Below are positions 1 through 6,863 of a DNA stretch of 9,363 nucleotides, piece by piece (the first letter of the stretch is position 1; every line of letters begins with the position of its first letter). The position numbers and the translations under genes are program-made. Under the pieces are notes generated by a model. The model was not told the DNA's origin, made no database searches, and was given only the letters and a program-made list of their open reading frames with translations. Origin of the DNA: Paracoccaceae bacterium (GTDB lineage: Bacteria; Pseudomonadota; Alphaproteobacteria; Rhodobacterales; Rhodobacteraceae); assembly GCA_007131465.1 (NCBI GenBank), contig SLQN01000117.1:1-9363 (forward strand), in the 5' to 3' direction.

Positions 1-229
1 CGCGCGCGGTGATGTCGGCGAAAAGACCGACGGGATTCACCAGCAGATAGTGTCCCGCGCGGGTGCCAGCCAACGTCATGTAGGTAGTGACGGCAATGGC
101 CGAGCCTGTCGAAGCCTGCGCGAAGGTACCCGTTGCGGCATTGGCCAGCGGTTTGGGGGTGCCGCGCCCCTTGCGCCATGCACCATACAGGTAGCTTTCC
201 AGCGGGCGGGGGAAGGTCATGTCCAGCAT
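1..229 (-). CDS. paaZ: PaaZ-like N-terminus (ring-opening enzyme), partial and divergent after ~33 residues
   Basis: The gene starts at ATG 229-227, sharing one base with the stop of the preceding gene (TGATG), and runs off the left edge after 76 codons. A second in-frame ATG lies at 220. Residues ~9-33 (LESYLYGAWRKGRGTPKPLANAATG, given in part) resemble the N-terminus of PaaZ aldehyde dehydrogenases, which begin with a short beta-strand, a G-x-W segment and a xxATG turn. PaaZ is a fused aldehyde dehydrogenase and MaoC-type hydratase that hydrolyses oxepin-CoA and oxidises the resulting semialdehyde. Its position at the end of a paaABCDE operon fits. From about residue 39 (base ~112) to the edge I no longer see PaaZ: the usual G-L-D-x-x-x-A and A-L-R-x-x-T-F-x-x-R segments are absent in all three minus frames. 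The call rests on the first ~33 residues and the gene order. The rest could be a divergent allele, an insertion, or an assembly junction. Confidence 0.5.
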   Translation of the reverse strand, partial: MLDMTFPRPLESYLYGAWRKGRGTPKPLANAATGTFAQASTGSAIAVTTYMTLAGTRAGHYLLVNPVGLFADITAR

Positions 230-981
230 CACTCCGGCCTCAGTCCAAGCGTGTCTAGCTGCGCAGTCACGGTCCTTTGCCAGTCGTCCAGCATCTCGGC
301 ATTGCCACGATGGCGCAGGCCAAGCCGCTGATGCAGGCCAAGCCGGGCAGAGTCCTTCGGCCCGAAGCCCAGCGCCACCCGCGGATGCCAGTAGGCCAGC
401 GCGGCACGCACGGCGCCCGCATCCGCGGCCACAAGCTGCGCAAGCCCGGCGCGGCCAAGTTCCGCATGGCGTTCCTCGCGCGGCAGGATCGCGCGGAAAA
501 CTTCGGCCAGGGGCTGGTAGGACAGGCGCGCATAATCCTGCAACTGGATCACGGCGGCGGCCCCTTGCAGGACGTTCATCACCACCGCGTCCGCCCAACC
601 CGCCAGCGGGTAGTGAAACACCGCCAGACGCATGTCGCCCCCCTGCCGCGCCGCGCCGATATCGGCATCGCGCGGCAGTCGCGCCGCCCAGGGGTGCGTG
701 CCGACATAGCGCGAGGTGTCCGCGCCGAAGTCCGCCATCACCGTCAGCACGCGCCCCGCGTGATCGGCCTTTTCCAGCACGATCCGCGCCGCCGCAATGC
801 GCGAGGTGATCCCCGGCGCGTCATTGATTACGTCCGCGAACCCCGCCGAGGCCGCCAGTTCGCTGTCCACGAAGGCCGCCATCAGCCGCAGCACTTCGCC
901 CCGGTAGCGCGGCGGCACATTGCCGGGCGATGTCAGCCGCCCGCCCTGTGCCAGATAGTCCTCGATCGCCATCGCGGTCAT
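229..981 (-). CDS. PaaA/PaaC-family ferritin-like protein, PaaA paralogue of unknown role
   Basis: This 250-residue protein starts at ATG 981 behind a G-rich Shine-Dalgarno-like run, 12 bases after the paaE stop. It aligns by eye with the PaaA encoded in the same operon: D39-S40-E41-L matches PaaA H-S-E56-I, the FHYP-x3-WAD block (D131) matches PaaA FNYP-x3-WAD (D131), and E169-x-x-H172 matches PaaA E169-x-x-H172. The family (phenylacetic acid catabolic protein, ferritin-like di-iron fold) makes the oxygenase and structural subunits of phenylacetyl-CoA epoxidase. Where PaaA has D-E86-A-G-H89, this protein has E70-K71-A-D-H74, so the expected glutamate ligand is lysine, with a glutamate one residue earlier. 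It may be a second oxygenase, a structural or regulatory subunit, or an accessory protein. The operon context supports a role in phenylacetate metabolism, but the exact function is not known to me. I am sure of the gene and fairly sure of the family. Confidence 0.85.
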   Translation of the reverse strand: MTAMAIEDYLAQGGRLTSPGNVPPRYRGEVLRLMAAFVDSELAASAGFADVINDAPGITSRIAAARIVLEKADHAGRVLTVMADFGADTSRYVGTHPWAARLPRDADIGAARQGGDMRLAVFHYPLAGWADAVVMNVLQGAAAVIQLQDYARLSYQPLAEVFRAILPREERHAELGRAGLAQLVAADAGAVRAALAYWHPRVALGFGPKDSARLGLHQRLGLRHRGNAEMLDDWQRTVTAQLDTLGLRPE

Positions 982-993
982 GCCCGTGCCCCC

Positions 994-2058
994 CTAGTCG
1001 TCATAGCTGATAACCAGCCGGTCGCCCAGCGGGGTGCACTGGCAGGTCAGGACATAGCCCTGGCGCACCTCGTAATCCTCCAGCGCGTGGTTCACGGCCA
1101 TTTCCGCCTCGCCCTCCAGCACCTTGGCGCGGCAGGTGGAACAGACCCCCGCCTTGCAGGCATAGGGCGCGTCCAGATTGGCCGCGAGCGCGGCCTCCAG
1201 CACCGATGTTCCGTCGCGGGGCAGATCCAGTGTCCGGGTCGTGCCATCAAGCGTGATGGTCAGCGCGGCGGACGTGCCCGCGCGCGCCTGCACGGGGGGC
1301 GCGGCCTTCAGGCGGCCCTGCTGGTTCGAGGCGAAAAGCTCGAACTTGATCTGCCCTTCCTCCAGCCCATGCGCGCGCAGGCTGGCGGCGATGGTCAGCA
1401 TCATCGCTTCCGGCCCGCAGATGAAAGCGGCATCCACCGATTTCGGGTCCACCCAATGGGTGAACAAGGCGTCCATCTTCTGCGCATCGATCCGGCCCGT
1501 GAACAGCTCGATCTCCTGCGCATCCTGGCCCAGCACATGCATGACGCTCAGCCGCCCCAGATGCTGGTTCTTCAGGTCCTCCAGTTCCTCGCGGAACATG
1601 ATCGAGGAGATCTGGCGGTTGGCATAGACCAGTGTGACGCGCGATTTCGGCTCGCGCGTCAGCACCGTGCGCAGGATGGACAGGATGGGCGTGATCCCCG
1701 AGCCGCCCGCAAAGGCCAGATAGTGGCGCGCGGCCTCGGGCTTTAGCGGCAGATGGAAATTGCCCGCAGGCGGCATCGCTTCCAGCACCGCGCCGGGGGC
1801 CAGCGCCTCATGCGCCCAGGTGGAAAACGCGCCCCCCGCGACCCGCTTGATGCCGACGCGCAGATCGCCGTCATCCAGCCCCGAACAGATGGAATAGGAG
1901 CGGCGGATTTCCTGTCCGTCCAGATCGCGCCGGAAGGTCAGATACTGGCCCTGGGTAAAGCGAAACGCCTCCGGGTTCTCGGGGCGCAGCGTCACGATGA
2001 CCGCATCGCGCGTGTCATGCGCCACATCGGTCACTGTCAGCGGAAGAAATCGGCTCAT
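994..2058 (-). CDS. paaE: Phenylacetyl-CoA epoxidase reductase subunit PaaE
   Basis: This is the 354-residue cytoplasmic reductase that passes electrons from NADPH through FAD and a [2Fe-2S] cluster to the PaaAC oxygenase. The domains are in the usual order. The FAD-binding barrel is at residues ~1-105 with R53-S-Y-S56. The NAD(P)-binding domain is at ~110-245 with G118-G-S-G-I-T123 and C214-G-P-E-A-M219. The C-terminal plant-type ferredoxin domain is at ~265-354 with C301-x4-C306-x2-C309-x29-C339, so all four cluster cysteines are present. The length matches E. coli PaaE (about 356). I chose the ATG at 2058 because MSRFLPLTVTDV is the family's start and GAGGG lies just upstream. An in-frame ATG at 2109 would add 17 unrelated residues overlapping paaD. 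The start is 10 bases after the paaD stop, inside the operon. Confidence 0.96.
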   Translation of the reverse strand: MSRFLPLTVTDVAHDTRDAVIVTLRPENPEAFRFTQGQYLTFRRDLDGQEIRRSYSICSGLDDGDLRVGIKRVAGGAFSTWAHEALAPGAVLEAMPPAGNFHLPLKPEAARHYLAFAGGSGITPILSILRTVLTREPKSRVTLVYANRQISSIMFREELEDLKNQHLGRLSVMHVLGQDAQEIELFTGRIDAQKMDALFTHWVDPKSVDAAFICGPEAMMLTIAASLRAHGLEEGQIKFELFASNQQGRLKAAPPVQARAGTSAALTITLDGTTRTLDLPRDGTSVLEAALAANLDAPYACKAGVCSTCRAKVLEGEAEMAVNHALEDYEVRQGYVLTCQCTPLGDRLVISYDD

Positions 2059-2068
2059 CGCGCGGCCC

Positions 2069-2575
2069 TCAGATGCATTTGAAATAATCAAAAGGTTCAA
2101 GGCAGTCATTGCACTGCCACGCGGCCTTGCACGGCGTGGACCCGAACTGGCTGACCGCGCGCGTATCGTCCGACCCGCAGCGCGGGCAGGGGACCACCAG
2201 CGCCGCCCCGGTCAGCCGCTTTATGCGCCCCGCCACGACACCTTGCGCGCGCGTGCCGTCAATGGGCGGGGCGATGCCATAGGCGCGCAGCTTTTCGCGC
2301 GCCTCCTCGCTCAGCCAGTCCGTGCTCCAGGGCGGGTCGAGCCGTCGCTCCAGCCGCACATCCCTGACCCCGTGCCCGCGCAGCGCCTTCTCGATCTCGA
2401 AATTGATGACAGCGGTCGCGGGACAGCCCGAATAGGTCGGTGTGACCGTCACCACAACCGTTTCGCCCTCCAGCCCGACATCGCGCACGATCCCCAGATC
2501 GGTCACGGAAATGACCGGAATTTCCGGGTCCGGCACATCGGCCAGCCAGTCCCAGACCTGCGCCACGCTTACCAT
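2069..2575 (-). CDS. paaD: PaaD, Fe-S/metal assembly factor for phenylacetyl-CoA epoxidase
   Basis: PaaD is 168 residues with two recognisable parts. The N-terminal DUF59/MIP18-like domain (~1-90) carries D-P-E-I-P and T-Y-S-G-C51-P, the same fold as SufT-type iron-sulfur assembly proteins. The C-terminal zinc-ribbon-like tail has C130-x2-C133, C149, C155-x2-C158 and C167 near the end. PaaD is not a subunit of the active PaaABCE complex. In E. coli it is needed in vivo, probably for maturation of the PaaE iron-sulfur cluster or the metal centre. The ATG at 2575 gives the standard N-terminus (MVSVAQVWDWLADVPDPEIP) and overlaps the end of paaC by 7 bases. No clear Shine-Dalgarno precedes it, so translation is probably coupled to paaC. 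The open frame continues upstream to 2734, but that stretch is antisense-like filler within paaC. Confidence 0.95.
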   Translation of the reverse strand: MVSVAQVWDWLADVPDPEIPVISVTDLGIVRDVGLEGETVVVTVTPTYSGCPATAVINFEIEKALRGHGVRDVRLERRLDPPWSTDWLSEEAREKLRAYGIAPPIDGTRAQGVVAGRIKRLTGAALVVPCPRCGSDDTRAVSQFGSTPCKAAWQCNDCLEPFDYFKCI

Positions 2576-3339
2576 GTCGCATCCGGATAGGCGCGTTGCA
2601 GCCATTGCATTGTCGCCAGCATATGGCCCAGATGTTCGGAATGCTGGCCCTGCTTGCCGCCCTTGTGCATATGCGTGCCGGGTGGGATGCCGAGCGTCGC
2701 CTCTGCCAGCACATCGCGCACCAGCGCGTCCCATTCGGGGCGGATGCTGTCCGGCGCGGCCATGATCCCGGCCTCGGCCAGTGCTTGATCGGTGGCATCG
2801 GCAGTCATCATCTCGCCCGTATAGGGCCAGAGTGTATCGAGGGCCGCCTGCATCCGGTTGTGGCTTTCAAGGCTGCCATCGCCCAGCCGGATCACCAGAT
2901 CGGCGGAGCGTTCCAGATGATAGGCCACCTCGCGCCCGGCTTTCGCCGCAATCCCGGCGATGCGCGGGTCGCCTGAGCTTTCCAGCGCCTTCAGCATCGG
3001 CTGATGCCAGGCATCGAACAGGAATTGCCGCATCAGGGTATGGCCGAAATCGCCATTGGGGCGCTCGACCAGCAGGAGGTTGCGAAACTCCCAGACATCG
3101 CGGCGGAAGGCCAGCGCATCGGCATCGCGGCCCTTGCCCTCTATTTCTGCGGCCAGTCCCAGCCACATCTGCGTCTGGCCGATCAGGTCCAGCGCCACAT
3201 TGGCCAGCGCGATATCTTCTTCCAGAACCGGCGCATGGCCGCACCATTCCGAAACCCTGTGGCCCAGAACCAGCGTGCTGTCGCCCAGACGGCAGAGCCC
3301 CGCAAACAGGGCCGTATCAAGATCCGTCATCGTGTCCAT
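2569..3339 (-). CDS. paaC: Phenylacetyl-CoA epoxidase structural subunit PaaC
   Basis: This is a 256-residue ferritin-like partner of PaaA. PaaA and PaaC form the heterodimeric core of the epoxidase, with PaaC giving structural support and helping form the substrate site. Family hallmarks seen here are L-G-D-x-x-L-V-L-G-H-R-x-S-E-W-C-G-H (19-35), the D-I-A-L-A-N-x-A-L-D-L-I-G-Q block (42-55), F-x-x-W/E-F-R-N-L-L-x-V-E-x-P-N-G-D-F (78-98) and the C-terminal H-S-E-H-L-G-H-M-L-x-x-M-Q-W-L-Q-R-A-Y-P motif (233-252). The length is close to E. coli PaaC (248). The ATG at 3339 shares its A with the paaB stop (TGATG), typical of translational coupling. A GTG immediately upstream at 3342 and an ATG at 3330 are alternative starts, so the true N-terminus is uncertain by one to three residues. 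Confidence 0.96.
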   Translation of the reverse strand: MDTMTDLDTALFAGLCRLGDSTLVLGHRVSEWCGHAPVLEEDIALANVALDLIGQTQMWLGLAAEIEGKGRDADALAFRRDVWEFRNLLLVERPNGDFGHTLMRQFLFDAWHQPMLKALESSGDPRIAGIAAKAGREVAYHLERSADLVIRLGDGSLESHNRMQAALDTLWPYTGEMMTADATDQALAEAGIMAAPDSIRPEWDALVRDVLAEATLGIPPGTHMHKGGKQGQHSEHLGHMLATMQWLQRAYPDATW

Positions 3340-3623
3340 CACATCTTGCCCACATCTTCGGGGATGTCGAAAAAGGTCGGGTGGCGGTAGACCTTTGAAT
3401 TCGCGGGCTCGAACAGCGGCCCCTTGTCCGACGGGCTGGACGCCGTGATCGCAGCCGAGGGCACGACCCAGATGCTGACCCCTTCATTGCGCCTTGTATA
3501 GACATCGCGCGCATGCTTGATCGCCATGCCCGCATCCGGCGCGTGCAGGCTGCCGACATGGCGATGGTTCAGCCCATGCTGGCCCCGAATGAAAATCTCC
3601 CAAAGCGGCCATTCCTGTGACAT
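3339..3623 (-). CDS. paaB: Phenylacetyl-CoA epoxidase subunit PaaB
   Basis: This is the small 94-residue subunit that bridges the PaaAC heterodimers and is thought to help dock the PaaE reductase. The whole protein reads as the family: W-P-L-W-E-I-F-I-R (5-13), G-L-N-H-R-H-V-G-S-L-H-A-P-D (17-30), A-R-D-V-Y-T-R-R-N-E-G-V-S-I-W-V-V (38-54) and the C-terminal K-V-Y-R-H-P-T-F-F-D-I-P (77-88). The ATG at 3623 is preceded by AAAGGG at a good distance. In-frame sequence up to 3719 gives 32 extra residues that run into paaA and look non-coding. It lies 55 bases after paaA and touches paaC by one base. No odd features were seen. Confidence 0.96.
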   Translation of the reverse strand: MSQEWPLWEIFIRGQHGLNHRHVGSLHAPDAGMAIKHARDVYTRRNEGVSIWVVPSAAITASSPSDKGPLFEPANSKVYRHPTFFDIPEDVGKM

Positions 3624-3678
3624 CGCGATGCCCTTTCGTCCTGATAAAGCTGTCCCGAGGGGGCGAAAGCCGCCGGTG

Positions 3679-4656
3679 CTATTCCGCCGCGACCTGTGCG
3701 CCTGCACGCTTGCGCGCATGCGCCATCAAACCGTCGCGCACCCATGCCCCATCATCCCAGGCTTTCTGCCGCGCCGCGATCCGCTCGGCATTGCACGGCC
3801 CGTTGCCCTTGATCACCTCGAAGAATTCGGTCCAGTCGGGCTCTGAATAGTCATAGCCGCCTTTTTCCGCGTTCCAGACCACGGCCGGGTCCGGGATGGT
3901 CAGCCCCAGATATTCCGCCTGCGGCACTGTCTGATCGACGAATTTCTGGCGCAATTCATCATTGGTGTTCATCTTGATCCTCCATGCCATGCTTTGCGCG
4001 GAATGGACCGAGTCCTTGTCTGACGGGCCGAACATCATCAGGCTGGGATACCAGAACCGGTTCAGCGCATCCTGCGCCATCGCTTTTTGCGCGGGCGTCC
4101 CGAATGCCATCTTCATCATGATGTCATAGCCCTGCCGCTGGTGAAAGGATTCCTCCTTGCAGATGCGGACCATTGCGCGGGCATAGGGGCCAAAGCTGGT
4201 GCGTTGCAGCGGGACCTGATTCATGATCGCCGCACCATCGACCAGCCAGCCCACCGCGCCCATATCGGCCCATGTCAGCGTCGGGTAGTTGAAGATGGAC
4301 GAGTATTTCATCTTGCCCGACAGCAGTGCCTCGGTCAGGTCATCGCGCGAAACGCCCAGCGTTTCGGCAGCGCAATACAGATACAGCCCGTGGCCCGCCT
4401 CATCCTGCACCTTGGCCAGCAGGATTGCCTTGCGCTCCAGCGTCGGGGCGCGGGTGATCCAGTTGCCTTCGGGCAGTTGGCCCACGATCTCGGAATGGGC
4501 GTGCTGGCCGATCTGCCTTACAAGTGTCTTGCGGTAGCCCTCGGGCATCCAGTCCTTGGGTTCGATCTTCTCGCCCGCGTCGATCCGCGCCTGAAAGGCG
4601 GCCAGTTTTTCGGGGTCGTCATTCGTGGCTTCGGATTTCACCATCTGTGCATACAT
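3679..4656 (-). CDS. paaA: Phenylacetyl-CoA 1,2-epoxidase catalytic subunit PaaA
   Basis: This is the 325-residue di-iron oxygenase subunit that inserts one oxygen atom into the ring of phenylacetyl-CoA, giving the 1,2-epoxide. The di-iron site is readable: E56 in H-S-E-I, E86-x-x-H89 in [12 protein letters not shown]131 in T-W-A-D-M-G, and E169-x-x-H172 in [10 protein letters not shown]. Further family blocks are [13 protein letters not shown] (201-213) and the tail with the [11 protein letters not shown] region (268-278). It is slightly longer than E. coli PaaA (309). The ATG at 4656 follows an AAAAGGGGA ribosome-binding site and sits 14 bases after the thiolase stop. The open frame extends to 4764, but only over the 3' end of the thiolase. 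It is the first epoxidase gene in the operon and appears intact. Confidence 0.97.
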   Translation of the reverse strand: MYAQMVKSEATNDDPEKLAAFQARIDAGEKIEPKDWMPEGYRKTLVRQIGQHAHSEIVGQLPEGNWITRAPTLERKAILLAKVQDEAGHGLYLYCAAETLGVSRDDLTEALLSGKMKYSSIFNYPTLTWADMGAVGWLVDGAAIMNQVPLQRTSFGPYARAMVRICKEESFHQRQGYDIMMKMAFGTPAQKAMAQDALNRFWYPSLMMFGPSDKDSVHSAQSMAWRIKMNTNDELRQKFVDQTVPQAEYLGLTIPDPAVVWNAEKGGYDYSEPDWTEFFEVIKGNGPCNAERIAARQKAWDDGAWVRDGLMAHARKRAGAQVAAE

Positions 4657-4670
4657 CGCGTTTCCCCTTT

Positions 4671-5876
4671 TCAGACCCGTTCCAGTATCAGCGCCACGCC
4701 CTGGCCCACGCCCACGCACATCGTGCAAAGCGCATATCGCCCGCCCCGGCGCTGCAATTCCCACAGCGCTGCCGTGACCATCCGCGCCCCCGACGCCCCC
4801 AGCGGATGCCCCATCGCTATCGCGCCGCCATTGGGGTTCACATGCGCTGCGTCATCGGGCAGGCCGATCTCGCGCAGAGACGCGAGCGCCTGCGCGGCAA
4901 AAGCTTCGTTGAGTTCGATCAGGTCGATATCCTGGATCGTCACCCCCGCCAGCGCCAGCGCCTTGCGGACCGCCGGGACCGGGCCGATGCCCATGACGCG
5001 CGGAGGGACCCCGGCCGCGGCGCAGGCGACAACGCGCGCCCGCGGCGTCAGGCCATGGGCGGCGGCCATGGCCTCGGAGGCAAGGATCAGCGCCGCTGCA
5101 CCGTCATTGACGCCGCTGGCATTGCCTGCGGTGACGCTGAGGTCCGGCCCGTTGATGCCGCGCAGCCTGGCCAACGCGTCCGCCGAGGTTTCAGGCCGGG
5201 GATGTTCGTCCGTGTCGATGACCAGCGCCGCGCCCTTGCGCTGCGGCACAGTGACGGTGCAGATCTCGTCCGCGAACCGGCCCTCGGCCTGCGCGCTGGC
5301 CCACCGCGCCTGCGAGCGCAGCGCGAAAGCGTCCTGATCGGCGCGCGACACGCCATAGTCGGCGGCAACATTGTCAGCGGTTTCAGGCATCGAGTCGATC
5401 CCATGCTGCGCCTTCATCTTCGGGTTCACGAAACGCCAGCCGATCGTCGTGTCATGGACGGCGTTCATGCGCGAAAAGGCCGCGTCGGCCTTGGGCATCA
5501 CAAAGGGCGCGCGGCTCATGCTCTCGACCCCGCCTGCCAGCATCAGGGCGCAATCGCCTGACCGGATGGCGCGCGCCGCCAGCCCCACGGCATCCAGCCC
5601 CGATGCACAAAGCCGATTGACCGTGATCCCCGGCACATCGACCGGCAGGCCCGCCAGCAGCGCCGCCATGCGCGCCACGTTGCGGTTGTCTTCGCCAGCC
5701 TGATTGGCGCAGCCATAGACCACGTCGTCCACCGCTGCCCAGTCCAGCCGAGGGTGGCGCGCCACCAGCGCGGCCAGCGGGATGGCGGCCAGATCATCCG
5801 CGCGCACCTGTGCCAATGCGCCGCCATAGCGGCCGACAGGGGTGCGTTGCGCATCACAGATAAAGGCGTGCGGCAA
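4671..5876 (-). CDS. pcaF: 3-oxoadipyl-CoA / 3-oxo-5,6-dehydrosuberyl-CoA thiolase (PcaF/PaaJ)
   Basis: This is a 401-residue class II thiolase, cytoplasmic, that cleaves the beta-ketoacyl-CoA intermediates of phenylacetate breakdown to acetyl-CoA and a shortened acyl-CoA, finally succinyl-CoA. The catalytic residues are all present: C90 in [10 protein letters not shown]357 in G-H-P-L-G, and C387 in C-V-G-V-G-Q-G. The segment [10 protein letters not shown] (143-152) with M-P-E-T-A-D-N-V-A is characteristic of the PcaF/PaaJ branch rather than acetoacetyl-CoA thiolases. I place the start at TTG 5876: it gives the family N-terminus ((M)[18 protein letters not shown]) and lies 7 bases after a strong GGAGG. 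The nearest upstream in-frame ATG, at 5945, adds 23 low-complexity residues with no such signal. It is the first gene after the paaX-pcaF gap. PcaF versus PaaJ cannot be separated from sequence alone; context favours the phenylacetate role. Confidence 0.93.
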   Translation of the reverse strand: MPHAFICDAQRTPVGRYGGALAQVRADDLAAIPLAALVARHPRLDWAAVDDVVYGCANQAGEDNRNVARMAALLAGLPVDVPGITVNRLCASGLDAVGLAARAIRSGDCALMLAGGVESMSRAPFVMPKADAAFSRMNAVHDTTIGWRFVNPKMKAQHGIDSMPETADNVAADYGVSRADQDAFALRSQARWASAQAEGRFADEICTVTVPQRKGAALVIDTDEHPRPETSADALARLRGINGPDLSVTAGNASGVNDGAAALILASEAMAAAHGLTPRARVVACAAAGVPPRVMGIGPVPAVRKALALAGVTIQDIDLIELNEAFAAQALASLREIGLPDDAAHVNPNGGAIAMGHPLGASGARMVTAALWELQRRGGRYALCTMCVGVGQGVALILERV

Positions 5877-6011
5877 GGCGGCTCCTCCCAAAGCAGTTGC
5901 ACTCGCGCTCGGCGATATGACAGCAGGATAGGCGCGATATGTCACATTTGAAAGCTATTTTTCGCATATTGTGTGATGTGTTGTGACGCAGTTACGGAAA
6001 AGCAAGCAAAT
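5877..6011 (-). promoter_or_regulatory. Upstream region of the paa operon with TGTGA-type candidate PaaX sites
   Basis: This 135-base gap between paaX and pcaF is the longest in the minus-strand cluster and the obvious place for an operon promoter. It is notably more AT-rich than its surroundings around 5941-6000. On the plus strand, TGTGAT (5972-5977) and TGTGAC (5982-5987) repeat exactly 10 bases apart. On the minus strand, AATGTGACA lies at 5948-5940, followed by TCGCG at 5937-5933. The E. coli PaaX consensus, as I recall it, is WWTRTGATTCGYGWT, and the minus-strand site matches its first seven positions. No convincing -35/-10 pair stands out; a weak CAATAT hexamer lies at about 5973-5968 on the minus strand. 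The strong GGAGG ribosome-binding site for pcaF is at the end of the gap. The operator role is inference. Confidence 0.5.
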
Positions 6012-6863
6012 TCAGTCGCCAAGGCAGGCGCGCAGCCGGTCGAACCGGTCTTGTCCTTCGGCAGACAGGCTATGAAGTGGCCCGTCGGCTGCCTCGAAAC
6101 TGTCTGCCACATACGAATCAGCCGACCCACTGAGCGCCAGATAGGTTTCGGCAAACGCGCGCCGCGCGCGTCCTCCGGCCCAGTTTTCGGGCAGGGCCTC
6201 GGGCGGCAGGGCCGGGTCGCGCAGCGCAACGGCGCGGAAGGCATGGACCAGCAGGACGCGGGCTTCCAGCGCCTGCGCGCCGGGCAGCGGGCCAAGACCC
6301 TCTATCTGTCGGGCCAGTCCAAGGAAAGCGTCATAGTCCTGCGCCAGATCGTCCAGTGGCCAGCATTTCCGCGCCATCACCTGCACCGCCTGCTTGTTGC
6401 CCAAGAGGGGTGCTGTCAGGGCACAGGCATCAGTTGGCAGGTCCCCCTGCGCCGGACCAAGTGTGAAATGGTCGCTCAGGGCGACATGGCCAGGCAGACT
6501 GGCGCTCTGCGCCGCCGCGTCGCCCTGCGGCAGAAAAACCAGCCGCCAGTTGCGGTTGCGAGGCGGGCTGTAGATTATCCGGGCGGCCTGCGCATATTCC
6601 TGGCGCGCCGCGTCGGTCAGCCGGTAGAAGCTGCGCCGCCCCTGCCGCAACCCGGTCACCTGCCCGGCGGCTACAAGGCGCGACATGGCCGTGCGGATCA
6701 GGGTTTCACTGATGCCGAAGGGCGCGCAAAAGGCAATGATATTGCCGATCCAGATATCGCCGCCGCGCGGGGCGATGACATCGCCAAATAGCGTGACAAT
6801 GAAGCTGCCCGCGCGCAAGGGCGACGCAAGTGTCAGGTCTGCGGGCCGTGTGCTGCGTATCAT
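6012..6863 (-). CDS. paaX: PaaX-family transcriptional repressor of phenylacetate catabolism
   Basis: This is a 283-residue cytoplasmic regulator. PaaX proteins repress paa operons and are released by phenylacetyl-CoA. The N-terminal winged-helix domain (~15-85) has L-F-G-D (25-28), R-G-G-D/E-I-W-I/L-G (33-40), the recognition part S-E-T-L-I-R-T-A-M-S-R-L (52-63) and the wing G-R-R-S-F-Y-R-L-T (75-83), all close to E. coli PaaX. The C-terminal half keeps R-x-x-x-L-x-D-P-x-L-P-x-E-x-L-P-x-N-W-A-G (~213-233). It is shorter than E. coli PaaX (316), as the middle region is reduced. The ATG at 6863 gives the family N-terminus and follows AGGA by 8 bases. The frame stays open to 7028, but the extra 55 residues look non-coding. 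It reads in the same direction as pcaF with no terminator visible between them, so read-through is possible, and it diverges from the TRAP genes. Confidence 0.94.
   Translation of the reverse strand: MIRSTRPADLTLASPLRAGSFIVTLFGDVIAPRGGDIWIGNIIAFCAPFGISETLIRTAMSRLVAAGQVTGLRQGRRSFYRLTDAARQEYAQAARIIYSPPRNRNWRLVFLPQGDAAAQSASLPGHVALSDHFTLGPAQGDLPTDACALTAPLLGNKQAVQVMARKCWPLDDLAQDYDAFLGLARQIEGLGPLPGAQALEARVLLVHAFRAVALRDPALPPEALPENWAGGRARRAFAETYLALSGSADSYVADSFEAADGPLHSLSAEGQDRFDRLRACLGD

Noticed and set aside
3..50. Possible C-terminus of a plus-strand gene ending in TAG at 48-50
   Set aside because: Only about 15 codons are visible with no recognisable motif, and they overlap the minus-strand frame. 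This is too little to call, though it would matter if paaZ is really interrupted here.
277..1746. A 489-codon open frame on the plus strand opposite the PaaA-like gene and paaE
   Set aside because: It is the antisense shadow of two well-supported minus-strand genes in GC-rich DNA. The protein is rich in Arg/His/Gln/Gly with no recognisable domain or ribosome-binding site.
3624..3678. Small hairpin (GGCG/CGCC) in the paaA-paaB gap as a terminator
   Set aside because: The stem is only about four pairs with no T-run, and paaB has its own good ribosome-binding site directly after. The gap is short and probably just a spacer.
4087..5561. Long plus-strand open frames (416 and 345 codons) opposite paaA and the thiolase
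   Set aside because: They are antisense to two genes with intact catalytic motifs, and their translations are low-complexity and arginine-rich. They are artefacts of third-position GC bias.
5968..6009. A sigma-70 promoter for the paa operon (minus strand TTGCTT or TAACTG with CAATAT)
   Set aside because: The hexamers match poorly or the spacing is wrong. A promoter is expected in this gap, but I cannot place it from the sequence.
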